64,000 nucleotides of DNA, taken from JAWWOW01 sp033851265 (GTDB lineage: Bacteria; Actinomycetota; Actinomycetes; JAWWOW01). The notes under the pieces are model-generated. The model was not told where the DNA came from. It saw only the letters and a program-made list of their open reading frames with translations, and ran no database searches. Location of the stretch: the NCBI GenBank assembly GCA_033851265.1, contig JAWWOW010000006.1:62001-126000 (forward strand), in the 5' to 3' direction. Positions 23,541 through 32,467 of the stretch are shown one piece after another. The translations under genes were made by a program, and so were the position numbers. Within the stretch, counting starts at the first letter, position 1; every line of letters starts with the position of its first letter.

Positions 23541-26509
23541 TGCGCCTGCACCAGCTCCGCGTCAGCGCGTTTGGTCCGTTCGCCGACCACGTCTCGGTTG
23601 ACTTCGATTCGCTGGCAGGTCATGGGTTCTTCTTGCTCTGTGGCCCGACAGGAGCCGGCAAGACCACGATCCTCGACGCTGTCTGCTACGCGTTGTACGG
23701 CGCAGTGCCCGGTGCCCGGCAAGGCGCGCGGCGGCTGCGCAGCGACCAGGCGACCCACGACATTCGCACGCACGTGGCGCTCGAGCTGACATTGCGCGGA
23801 CGGCGGCTGCGCATTGTCCGCGAGCCGGAGCAAGAACGACCCAAGCAACGCGGCACCGGCACCACCCTCGACAAGGCCCGCGGCACGCTCGAAGAACACA
23901 TCGACGGTGCATGGTCGCCGGTATCGACTCGACTCGACGAGATTGGTCACGAAATCGAGTCCCTACTGGGAATGAGCCGCGAGCAGTTCTGCCAGGTGGT
24001 CTTGCTGCCACAAGGCGACTTCGCCGCATTCCTACGCACCGATGCCGATGGCCGCCGAGCGCTGCTGCAGCGGTTGTTCGCTACCGAGCGTTTCGCGCAC
24101 GTCGAGGACCGCCTGAAGGATTGGCGGATCGAAGCAGCTCGCGTTCGCGACGCAGCTCGGGTCGAGGTCGACGAAACGTTGGCTCGGCTGGCCGAGGTTG
24201 GCGGCGACGTCGAGCGCTCCGTCGACGCCAATGACTTGCAGTGGGCTGATGACATCCGCGACGTTGCTCACAAGCGACTGTTGACCGCGCAGCACGAAGC
24301 CGGCGCGGCGCGCGCATCAGCGCAACGAGCACGCGCCCGGCACAAAGCCGCCGAAGAGCTGGCCACGCGGCAGCAACAGCATGCCGACGCGCTGCGCCGA
24401 CGTGCGTCGCTCGATGCGCGCCGGGCGGACGTCGTTCTCGCTGAGGCTGAGCTGACCGCAGCGCGCCGGGCCGCTCGTGTCGTTCCGCTGCTCGGGGCCG
24501 CCGCCGACGCAGCCAGCGGCGAGGCGGCCGCGCGGGCGACGCTCAGTGCTGCGCGAGCCGATGTTGCTGATCAACCCGACCCGGGGCACGCGCTCGCTCA
24601 GGAGACAACCGCAACCCTCAGCGACCGCGCAGGCGAGATCCGCGCCGAGGCCGGCGCACTGCAATCACTCCTGCGGTTGGAGAGCCAAGTCGCCTCCCGC
24701 AAAGCCGAAGCGGTCCGACGCCACGCCGCTGCCGTCGACGCGCACGACAGAGCCAAGGCTCACGATCAGTGGCTCACGGCCTACGACGGCGAGCGCGCAG
24801 ACCGTGACCGTCGACTGTCGGCCGCCACTCATCTCGCCGCGCTTGTAGAACCCCGCCATGACGCGGTGCGCCAGGCCACCCAACGTGTCGCAGCTGCAGT
24901 CGAACGTGATCGCCTCCTGCTGCGCCGCACAGATTTGCAAACAACGCTGGCCGCTCTGGTTGACTGCGCGCAAGACGCTCGCGAGCGCTGGATCGACGTG
25001 CGGGAGCAGCGCATCAGTGGGATGGCTGCCGAGCTGGCCGCCGGGCTCGTGGCTGGGCGGCCGTGCCCCGTGTGCGGCAGTGCCGAGCACCCCGAGCCCG
25101 CGTTGACCATGTGCGGGGCACTGACCGGAGACGATGAGACTTCCGCCGAATCCGAATGGAACCTCGCCGACCAGGAGCGGCGCGAGGCGGAGGACGCGAT
25201 TCGTGAGGTCGACACCGCTCTGGCCGCGGCTCACACGCAGGCCGGCGGTGACGAGCCGGTTGCAGTGCTCGAGGCGGCCCTCGCCGCGGCGCGCATCGGC
25301 TTGGCAGATGCAGAAACAGCGGTCGTTGCGCTCGACGTCATCGGGCGTGAGATCGAGGCACTTGAAGCAGAGCGCACCGACCGCGAGCACCACCGTTCGA
25401 CCTGGCTACAACGCGAGCAGGAGGAGATAGCGCTTGCAGCAGAGGCACAACGGTTCGTCGACGATGCGGCCGAGCAGCTGGCGGCAGCGTGTGGTGAGGA
25501 CCGATCCGTCGCAGTCCGAGCTGATCGGCTGCGGCGTCTCGCCGACGCAATCGACGCAGTCGTCATGGCCGAGCGCGATCTGCAGCACGCCAGCACTGCA
25601 GCAGCAGGCGCTCGCGCAGCGTCCGCACGAGCAGCGATCAGCGCCGGCTTCCGGGACACCGACGACGCCGCAGACGCTGCGCGGGACGATCGTCGGGTGG
25701 CTGAGCTGGACACGCTCAATCGCAGCTTCGCCACCGAAGAGGCCGCTGTTCGGGAGCGCCTGTCCGATCCCACTCTCGTGACCGCGGCGGCGGCGCCGCC
25801 CATGAACGTCAACACGGCATTGGTCGAGCTCGAGGAGATCGAAGCAGCGTTGCGCGCCCTCGATCATGAGCAGGGCGCTGCGCAACGCGCCGTCGAGTCG
25901 ATCGATCGGCTGCATGCCCGCCTGGGTGAGCAGCTCGTTGCTCTGCAACCGGTCGACGATCGCTGCGCCCTCGTCAGCGGCTTGTCGCGGCTCGCAGACG
26001 GGACGGCAACCGAGAACGAGCGGCGGATGAGCCTGTCGTCCTACGTTCTCGCAGCGCGCCTCGAGCAGGTCGCTGCGGCGGCAACCGAGCGGCTGCTCCG
26101 GATGTCGGGGGGGCGATTCTCCTTGGTGCACACCGACGAACGCGACGCTCACAACAAGAAGTCAGGGCTCGGGCTTGCCGTGGTCGACGGCTGGAGCGGG
26201 CAGCAGCGGCCGACCTCGACGCTATCCGGCGGCGAGAGCTTCTACGCATCGCTCGCGCTGGCGCTCGGGCTTGCCGACGTCGTGGCCGCCGAAGCCGGCG
26301 GTGCCCACCTGGAAACGCTCTTCGTCGACGAAGGCTTCGGCAGCCTCGACGAGGAGACCCTCGACGACGTCATGACCGTGCTCGACGGCCTGCGCGATGG
26401 CGGCCGCGTCGTCGGCATCGTCAGTCATGTGACGGAGTTGCGACAACGCATCCCCGCGCAGCTGCATGTCACGAAGGACCCGAGCGGGTCGCAACTCTCC
26501 GTTACCTGA
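23540..26509 (+). CDS. sbcC: Exonuclease SbcC (Rad50-type SMC ATPase)
   Basis: 989 residues. The N-terminal half-site has Walker A CGPTGAGKTTILDAVCYALY (about 34-53) and a Q-loop region (REQFCQVVLLPQGDFAAFLR). Long Ala/Arg/Glu-rich coiled coils flank the zinc-hook CPVC (AGRPCPVCGSAEHPEPALTM). At the C-terminus come the ABC signature STLSGGESFYASLAL and Walker B/D-loop FVDEGFGSLDEETLD. Acts with SbcD, to which it is translationally coupled, in processing of DNA ends. Confidence 0.95.
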   Translation: MRLHQLRVSAFGPFADHVSVDFDSLAGHGFFLLCGPTGAGKTTILDAVCYALYGAVPGARQGARRLRSDQATHDIRTHVALELTLRGRRLRIVREPEQERPKQRGTGTTLDKARGTLEEHIDGAWSPVSTRLDEIGHEIESLLGMSREQFCQVVLLPQGDFAAFLRTDADGRRALLQRLFATERFAHVEDRLKDWRIEAARVRDAARVEVDETLARLAEVGGDVERSVDANDLQWADDIRDVAHKRLLTAQHEAGAARASAQRARARHKAAEELATRQQQHADALRRRASLDARRADVVLAEAELTAARRAARVVPLLGAAADAASGEAAARATLSAARADVADQPDPGHALAQETTATLSDRAGEIRAEAGALQSLLRLESQVASRKAEAVRRHAAAVDAHDRAKAHDQWLTAYDGERADRDRRLSAATHLAALVEPRHDAVRQATQRVAAAVERDRLLLRRTDLQTTLAALVDCAQDARERWIDVREQRISGMAAELAAGLVAGRPCPVCGSAEHPEPALTMCGALTGDDETSAESEWNLADQERREAEDAIREVDTALAAAHTQAGGDEPVAVLEAALAAARIGLADAETAVVALDVIGREIEALEAERTDREHHRSTWLQREQEEIALAAEAQRFVDDAAEQLAAACGEDRSVAVRADRLRRLADAIDAVVMAERDLQHASTAAAGARAASARAAISAGFRDTDDAADAARDDRRVAELDTLNRSFATEEAAVRERLSDPTLVTAAAAPPMNVNTALVELEEIEAALRALDHEQGAAQRAVESIDRLHARLGEQLVALQPVDDRCALVSGLSRLADGTATENERRMSLSSYVLAARLEQVAAAATERLLRMSGGRFSLVHTDERDAHNKKSGLGLAVVDGWSGQQRPTSTLSGGESFYASLALALGLADVVAAEAGGAHLETLFVDEGFGSLDEETLDDVMTVLDGLRDGGRVVGIVSHVTELRQRIPAQLHVTKDPSGSQLSVT

Positions 26510-26620
26510 GCGGGGCTGGCGGCACCGTACGCCGCAATGTCTACACGCCTTGGTGAAGAGCGGCGTGCTCCCAGGGGGCAGGCTCGAGCCAGGGGCAACT
26601 ACTTCCCTCCGGAGGTACTC

Positions 26621-27169
26621 ATGGCAGACACCGGCCTGCTCGTCATTCGCGTCGTTCTCGGTGTACTCCTGGTCGGGCACGGAACGCAGAAACTATTCGG
26701 CTGGTTCGGCGGTTTCGGGCTGGCAGGCACTGGCGGCTGGATGCACTCGATCGGCCACCGACCTGGGAAGTTGATGGCCATGGTCGCGGGGCTGTCCGAA
26801 GCCGGCGGCGGGCTGCTGCTCGCGCTCGGCTTCCTCGACCCGCTGGGCAGCGCCGTTGTCGTCGGCGTCATGCTCACCGCCGCGACCACGCATTGGGAAA
26901 ACGGCATCTGGAACACCGACGGTGGTTACGAGCTTCCGTTTTTCTACGCCGTCACGGCAGCCGGACTCGCGTTCACCGGTCCCGGGCGCTACTCCATCGA
27001 CCACGCGATCGGCTGGTCCTACGACTGGCCGTACGCCGTGGCAGCGGTCGGCGTCGGTGTTGTCATGGCGGCGCTCACTGCCATACGAGGCCGGCTGCTC
27101 CTGGGCCGCGACAACCGCCTGATCGACGTGACCGACCGCGTCCCAGCGGAGACGCACATCAACGTTTGA
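26621..27169 (+). CDS. DoxX family membrane protein
   Basis: 182 residues from ATG 26621 with GGAGGT (26611-26616). Four membrane helices with the DoxX opening GLLVIRVVLGVLLVGHGTQK and LFGWFGGFGLAGTGGWM. Later come a SEAGGGLLLALGFLDPLG helix and HWENGIWNTDGGYELPFFYA. Members are linked to redox homeostasis of the membrane, for example with SodA in mycobacteria, but a precise reaction is not established. Confidence 0.88.
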   Translation: MADTGLLVIRVVLGVLLVGHGTQKLFGWFGGFGLAGTGGWMHSIGHRPGKLMAMVAGLSEAGGGLLLALGFLDPLGSAVVVGVMLTAATTHWENGIWNTDGGYELPFFYAVTAAGLAFTGPGRYSIDHAIGWSYDWPYAVAAVGVGVVMAALTAIRGRLLLGRDNRLIDVTDRVPAETHINV

Positions 27170-27254
27170 CCGTTTGCTCAGAGCAAGGGCGACGCGGGCA
27201 CGGTGACGAAGAACACGTTGCGTCCCGCCACCCCTGGCACGGCAAGGTAGGCGG

Positions 27255-28085
27255 ATGCGCGTCGAACTTTCCGCCGGTCCGATCGAGGTGACCGCAGAAG
27301 GCAGCGGCAAGCCGCTGGTCCTCTTGCACGGGCTACTCACCGACGAGCGGTTGTGGGACCCCGTCGTACCGCTGCTGACCGCGCGCGGCTTTCGCTGCTT
27401 CCGGCCGACGTTGCCGCTGGGCTCGCATCGGCTGCCGATGCGAGCCGACGCGGACCTGTCGCCGTCGGGATTGGCGCGGCTCATCGCCGAACTCATCCGG
27501 GCGCTGGACCTGGCTCCAGTAACAGTGGTGTCGAATGACACGGCGACCGCGCTGACGCAGCTGCTGTTGGTCGAGCATCCGGACGTCGTCGAGCGCGCGA
27601 TCCTGACCAGTGGTGACTGTTACGAATATTTCTTCCCGCCGGTGTTCCGTCCGTTGACGATCGCGCCCCGACTGCCCGGTGGCCTCCAAGCCCTTGGACG
27701 CGCCGTACGACTGCGCATGGTGCGCAAGTCGCCCCTCGCATTCGGCTGGCTCACCCGGCGCGGCATCAGCCCGGAATTGGCACGACGGTGGAGCGAACCG
27801 GTGGTCACCAGCGCCAAGATCCGCCGTGACACGGCCGCCGTTCTGCGTGGCGTTGATCGCAAGATCACCCTTGATATCGCGGAGCAGCTTCACACCGTGA
27901 AGGTGCCCGTGCTGTTGGTGTGGGGTGCGGATGATCGCGCGTTTCCGCTTCGGCTGGCGCATCAGCTCGTGGGCGCCTTCTCCGACGCGCAACTCGTCGT
28001 CGTACCGGACAGCTCGTGCTACGTCCCGATTGATGCGCCGGAACAGCTCGTCGCCTTGATTGCCGACTTCGCGGGGTCGCGCTAG
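27255..28085 (+). CDS. Alpha/beta hydrolase fold protein
   Basis: 276 residues. Oxyanion region LVLLHGLLTDERLWDPVVPL. The nucleophile elbow is TVVSNDTATALTQ, so the nucleophile is Asp rather than Ser, as in haloalkane-dehalogenase and epoxide-hydrolase relatives. The acid strand is VPVLLVWGADDRAFPL. At the position of the catalytic histidine the sequence reads DSSCYVPIDAPEQL, with Cys-Tyr instead of His, so ordinary hydrolase chemistry is doubtful. The stop overlaps the convergent cupin gene by four bases. Confidence 0.8.
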   Translation: MRVELSAGPIEVTAEGSGKPLVLLHGLLTDERLWDPVVPLLTARGFRCFRPTLPLGSHRLPMRADADLSPSGLARLIAELIRALDLAPVTVVSNDTATALTQLLLVEHPDVVERAILTSGDCYEYFFPPVFRPLTIAPRLPGGLQALGRAVRLRMVRKSPLAFGWLTRRGISPELARRWSEPVVTSAKIRRDTAAVLRGVDRKITLDIAEQLHTVKVPVLLVWGADDRAFPLRLAHQLVGAFSDAQLVVVPDSSCYVPIDAPEQLVALIADFAGSR

Positions 28086-28549
28086 CCGAGCACCCCAGCC
28101 GGGCGTGGCAAACCCTGTGCCTCGAGGAGTGCGTAGTAGGCCGCCAACGTGTTCGGACCGTCGGAGACGCTTTCGATCTCGTCATTGTCGGTGAGGTTGA
28201 GCAGCACACCGCTGATGACGAACAGCACGTCGGTGGGCTCGGTGTTGTCTGCCGGCACGTCGAGCGTGTGCACGGAATACGCCGGTTCGAATATGTAGGA
28301 GCCCGGTGTGCTCCAGAAGTCGTACTCGAGATAGTGCCAGCGCCCCGTGAGCGTGTATCCCTCGACGGGTCCGGTGTGGCGATGCCGAGGGATGCGCACG
28401 CCGGCCTGGAATCGATTGCGCACAACCCACACACCGCTGTCCACCGAGACGCGGAGCACCTTCAGCTCGATACCGATGCCGGTGTCGGCCCAGGGCAGTT
28501 CATCGTCGCCGACGTGGTTGACGGATGGGTTCAACATGCTCGTTGTCAT
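28082..28549 (-). CDS. Cupin-domain protein (acetylacetone/dihydroxyacetophenone dioxygenase-like)
   Basis: 155 residues from ATG 28549 with GAGG just upstream; the open frame before it overlaps the cyclase gene. The cupin core has the metal motif RIPRHRHTGPVEGYTLTGRW (two His and one Glu) and the second motif SYIFEPAYSVHTLDVP. It resembles the 2,4'-dihydroxyacetophenone dioxygenase/ChrR-like cupins. Substrate unknown. It begins 29 bases after the stop of the giant cyclase on the same strand, so it may be the last gene of that operon. Confidence 0.78.
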   Translation of the reverse strand: MTTSMLNPSVNHVGDDELPWADTGIGIELKVLRVSVDSGVWVVRNRFQAGVRIPRHRHTGPVEGYTLTGRWHYLEYDFWSTPGSYIFEPAYSVHTLDVPADNTEPTDVLFVISGVLLNLTDNDEIESVSDGPNTLAAYYALLEAQGLPRPAGVLG

Positions 28550-28578
28550 CGTGAGGCCTCTCGGTGTTTGACGAGAGG

Positions 28579-31500
28579 TTAGGCGGATTCGACGGTGGCC
28601 GACAAGGCAGTCGCCCGGGGCTCGGGAATGACCACGATGTCTTCGGGCATCGGCACCGCCGGCGCCGCGATGATGCCCAGCTGTGCGAACAGTTCGTCTC
28701 GTTCCCGAATGACGTCCGGGTCGGGCTCTGTCCGCTCCCATGCGTCGATGCGTACCAACACATCGAGAGTCAGCGCCACGTCATGCAGCGCACCGCGCCG
28801 ACGGGCTGACAGCAGGGCTTCGCGCGCGGCATCGAGGCATCGGGCCCATTCGCCGCGTTGGGCGTATGCGTAGGCACGCACACGGTGCAAGACGGGCACG
28901 ATGGCAGCAAGGCCGGCGCCCCCTTCGACAGCGTCGAGCGTGCTTTCTGCGAGCGCCAGCGCCTCGTTCGGCCGACCCTGCAACAACAAGCACTCTGCGA
29001 CCCGTGCATCAGTATCGAGTGCCTCCGGCAACTCACCGTCCTCGAGGAAACAGGCCTTCGCCGCAGTGAGCAGCTCGTGCGCTTCGTCGTAGGACCCGAC
29101 TCGAGCCGCAACCCGACCCAGGACGCAGGAGGCTGTTGCAATGGAACCCGGTGCCTTGGACGCGCGAAACACTCGCAGCGCCTGTCGGGTCGTAGCCTCG
29201 GCCTCGGTGAGATTGCCTTGGTCCACGAGGATTTCGGCGATGTTCGTTGCGGCGATGGCGGCGTTCCACTGGTCGCCGATCCGCTCGAGAATCTCCCAGG
29301 AACGCTGGTAGCCGTCGATGGCAAGCGTCCATTCACCCTTGAAGTAGGCGCGCATACCGAGGTGGTTGAGCACCATGGCCTGGCCACGCAAGTCGCCGTC
29401 GCGCTCCAGGATCGCCAACGCGTCGTGCACATAGTGCTCGTAGTCGAAGCAACCCATCGAGATGTTCGCCCAGTCGAGCAAACGATAGGCGTGCGCGAGC
29501 GCGTCGTCGGCCTCTGCGAAGGCAGCCGCGTGCATCGCTTCTTTGGCCCACTTGATGGTCTCGAGCTCGCGACCCTGCATGTGTCGGACGTAGGAGTAGT
29601 GCGCGCACAGTCGCGCGGTCCATGCCTGAGCTTCCGGTCCCGCCAGTCGCTCCAAACCGCGGATACCGCGAGTCAGCGAACGCAGCGCCTGCGGGTAACG
29701 TCCGGCACGGCTCGCGACCTCAGCCATCCGCAGGCGCAGTCGCGCCAGCACGATGACGTCGTCGCCAGCGAAGGAACGGGCGAGCCGGAATGACGCCTCG
29801 GCCTTGCTGAAGTCCCCGAGCAGGAACCAGATCTGGCCCAGCACCTCACCCAGCTCGGCGCGGAGCCGCGGTTCGGCGTGCAGCCGCTGTGCCGATTCCA
29901 GCGCCCGCTGATAGAACCGAGCCGCCTCGACGTTCGCGTATTGCTGTCGCGCGTGGTCACCAGCAAGACGGGAGTACTGCAGCGCGGCGGCGTACCGCTG
30001 CGCGCTGAAGAAGTGGAACGACAGCGCGGTCAGGCCCTCGTCAGTTTCAGCCCCACCTTGTCGCTCGATGGCCTCGCCGACGCGACCGTGCAGCGCACGA
30101 CGACGTTTGTACGGCTGGCTTTCGTACGCCGTTTCGCGGACCAACATGTGTCGGAAGCGGAGCACGTCGTGGTCGTCGGCCGCAAAGAACGGGCCAAGCC
30201 GAGCCCACGTCTCGGCATCCGCGACGACCTTGTCCTCGCCCAACAGCGTCTCCAGCATCGCGCGATCGACCCGCATGCCGAGGATGGCTGCCGTGCGCAG
30301 CACCCGCCGCGGCAACGATGGGAGCGAGTCGATCTGCGCGGCGATGACGCCTTCGAGAGAGTCCGGCAAGGACTCGATACTGCCCACCTGCCGACAGGCA
30401 CCGAGCAGCTCCTGCAGGTACAACGGGTTGCCGCCAGCGCGTTCACGTAACACCTGCACCTCATGCGGAGGCAGGGGTTCGTCCTCAGTGAGGCTGTCCA
30501 ACAAACGACGCGACGCGTCCTCCGTGAGCGGCGTGAGCCAGAGAGGAACGACGTGCGGGGCAGTGGGGTCGACGGCATACCCGCGTCCCTCCGGCCGACG
30601 AGTCGCGATGAACAGCCATGGCGCAGACGGGAGAACTGTTTCGAGATGCCGGATGACATCGGACGACGCGTCATCCATGAGATGCACGTCCTCGAACACG
30701 AACACCGTCGGAGTGTTGAGGATCGCAACCAACGCCTCGCCGAGCGCCTGCGCGAGTCGAACCGGACGGAACCGCTCTTCGAGGGCGTCCGCCTCCGGTG
30801 TTGACGGCACTGTTGCACCGATGACAGAGGCAATGAGGGGCAACCACGGGAGGACCGTGGGGCAGCGCTCGCCCACGATGGCCTGTAGCAGTGGCCCGGC
30901 CGCATCAGCCGAGGTGAGCTCCAAACCGAGCGTCGCGCGGAGAAGACGACGGATCGTGCTGTACGGCGCAGCTGCTTCATAGACGTCGCAGGCCACCAGG
31001 TGTTTCGCGGCATCGTCGATCTGCCGGCAGACCTCTTCGACGAGGCGGCTTTTGCCCATGCCTGGCTCAGCGACGATGTCGACGTAACAGCCAGCCCCGT
31101 CTCGCGCCTGAAACAGCGCGTCGAGGACTGCGACGACCTCGGTGTCGCGGCCGACGAACAACGACCGCTCTTCTCCGACGACCTCGACCACCGACTCGAG
31201 CCCTTTGCCGACGACGAACGCGTCAATGGGCTCGGTCTTTCCCTTGACGTGGAACGGCTCCATCGCGTGAATGGCGAATGCACTGCGCACCTGGTCCGCT
31301 ATGGACTGGGTGACAACGAGCTCGCGTGGACCGGCTTTGGCCATGAGCCTCGCTGCGAGGTTCACCGAGTCACCGACCATGGAGTACGTACGTCGGTAGC
31401 TGGGGCCGAAGTCGCCCATGAAGACACGACCGGTGGTGGCCCCGGCGCGGAGCGAAAGCGGGCCCTCCCAGTTGAGGATCGCTGTGATGGCGCCGACGAT

Positions 31501-32445
31501 GCGCTTGTCATCGTCGCCGAGGTTGCGTGGCGCTCCTCCGAGCAGGATGAGCTTCCCACCATCGCGAGCGATGTCGGTGCCGAGGAACGTCACGCCGTAC
31601 CGCTCAGCAGATGATGCGGCGACGTCGACAAGGCTGCGCAGCGCGTCGGTCACGTAGTCAGCCCCGTGCTCGCGGAGTGCACCGTCGACTCCAGAGAACT
31701 GCACGAACCCCGCAGTCACCTGCCGGTGCTCGCTCTCGCCGGCGTTCGTGCTCAGATGCTCGAAAATCGGTGGTGACAGCGCTATCGACAGGTCCGGGAG
31801 CTGCTGTCCACCGCTGATCGGGCTGGGTCGCGGGAAGGTATCGGGAGCATTGGCGAGCAACAGACCTTCGCCCTTGCGATCACCGACGCACAGCGGGTCG
31901 AGCAAGGCCGCCGTCGCGAGGCTGACGACGATCTCACCGGCGTCGGCAAGCTGTTCCATCAGAGTGACTTCGGAGGCAGCCGGGCCGGTGATCACCAGCT
32001 CTCGGAACTGCTCGCCGACGAGGAAGAAATCCTGTTCGCCGCTATGGATGCCGACCGACATGCGCAGGGTCACCGCGCCCGCCGGAGTCTGGAGCCGTCC
32101 GCTTCTCTTGATGACCCGTTGCATCTCCCAGGCGCTGCGGCTTGCCCGGGCCGCATGGTCCTCGCCCTGATAAAGCAGAAGTACGGCGTCGCCCCCCCAT
32201 TTCACGAGGGCGGCGCCGTACTCGTACGCCGGAACGAGCAGCGCTTCGAAGATGCCATTGAGGAGATCGCCCATCTCCTCGGCGCCCACCTTGCCGCGCC
32301 GGGCGAGACGCTCAGTCAGGTTGGTGAAACCGGAGATGTCCGCGAAGGCGAGAGTGCCTTCGACCTCCCGGTGCGCGACGCCCGGCGCCTCGCGAAGCCA
32401 GTCAATGACTGGTCGCGGGACATACGGTCGCAGTTGCGCGGACAT
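28579..32445 (-). CDS. Soluble-adenylyl-cyclase-like protein: two cyclase domains, NTPase, TPR
   Basis: 1288 residues, cytoplasmic. Cyclase domain C1 (about 25-190) has both metal aspartates: LAFADISGFTNLTERL (D36) and VKWGGDAVLLLY (D86). C2 (about 238-415) lacks the first metal Asp (GFVQFSG) but keeps the transition-state pair in SMVGDSVNLAARLM (N362, R366). The two probably make one asymmetric active site, as in human ADCY10. Then comes an AAA/STAND NTPase with Walker A EPGMGKSRLV (462-466) and Walker B TVFVFEDVHLMDD (about 580-592), and a C-terminal TPR array (about 870-1230). Predicted to make cAMP under control of a bound nucleotide or partner. Downstream of two secreted-protein and two cyclic-nucleotide-binding genes with gaps of at most 22 bases. 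Confidence 0.9.
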   Translation of the reverse strand: MSAQLRPYVPRPVIDWLREAPGVAHREVEGTLAFADISGFTNLTERLARRGKVGAEEMGDLLNGIFEALLVPAYEYGAALVKWGGDAVLLLYQGEDHAARASRSAWEMQRVIKRSGRLQTPAGAVTLRMSVGIHSGEQDFFLVGEQFRELVITGPAASEVTLMEQLADAGEIVVSLATAALLDPLCVGDRKGEGLLLANAPDTFPRPSPISGGQQLPDLSIALSPPIFEHLSTNAGESEHRQVTAGFVQFSGVDGALREHGADYVTDALRSLVDVAASSAERYGVTFLGTDIARDGGKLILLGGAPRNLGDDDKRIVGAITAILNWEGPLSLRAGATTGRVFMGDFGPSYRRTYSMVGDSVNLAARLMAKAGPRELVVTQSIADQVRSAFAIHAMEPFHVKGKTEPIDAFVVGKGLESVVEVVGEERSLFVGRDTEVVAVLDALFQARDGAGCYVDIVAEPGMGKSRLVEEVCRQIDDAAKHLVACDVYEAAAPYSTIRRLLRATLGLELTSADAAGPLLQAIVGERCPTVLPWLPLIASVIGATVPSTPEADALEERFRPVRLAQALGEALVAILNTPTVFVFEDVHLMDDASSDVIRHLETVLPSAPWLFIATRRPEGRGYAVDPTAPHVVPLWLTPLTEDASRRLLDSLTEDEPLPPHEVQVLRERAGGNPLYLQELLGACRQVGSIESLPDSLEGVIAAQIDSLPSLPRRVLRTAAILGMRVDRAMLETLLGEDKVVADAETWARLGPFFAADDHDVLRFRHMLVRETAYESQPYKRRRALHGRVGEAIERQGGAETDEGLTALSFHFFSAQRYAAALQYSRLAGDHARQQYANVEAARFYQRALESAQRLHAEPRLRAELGEVLGQIWFLLGDFSKAEASFRLARSFAGDDVIVLARLRLRMAEVASRAGRYPQALRSLTRGIRGLERLAGPEAQAWTARLCAHYSYVRHMQGRELETIKWAKEAMHAAAFAEADDALAHAYRLLDWANISMGCFDYEHYVHDALAILERDGDLRGQAMVLNHLGMRAYFKGEWTLAIDGYQRSWEILERIGDQWNAAIAATNIAEILVDQGNLTEAEATTRQALRVFRASKAPGSIATASCVLGRVAARVGSYDEAHELLTAAKACFLEDGELPEALDTDARVAECLLLQGRPNEALALAESTLDAVEGGAGLAAIVPVLHRVRAYAYAQRGEWARCLDAAREALLSARRRGALHDVALTLDVLVRIDAWERTEPDPDVIRERDELFAQLGIIAAPAVPMPEDIVVIPEPRATALSATVESA

Positions 32446-32467
32446 CTCCGGTTACTACACCCCAGTC

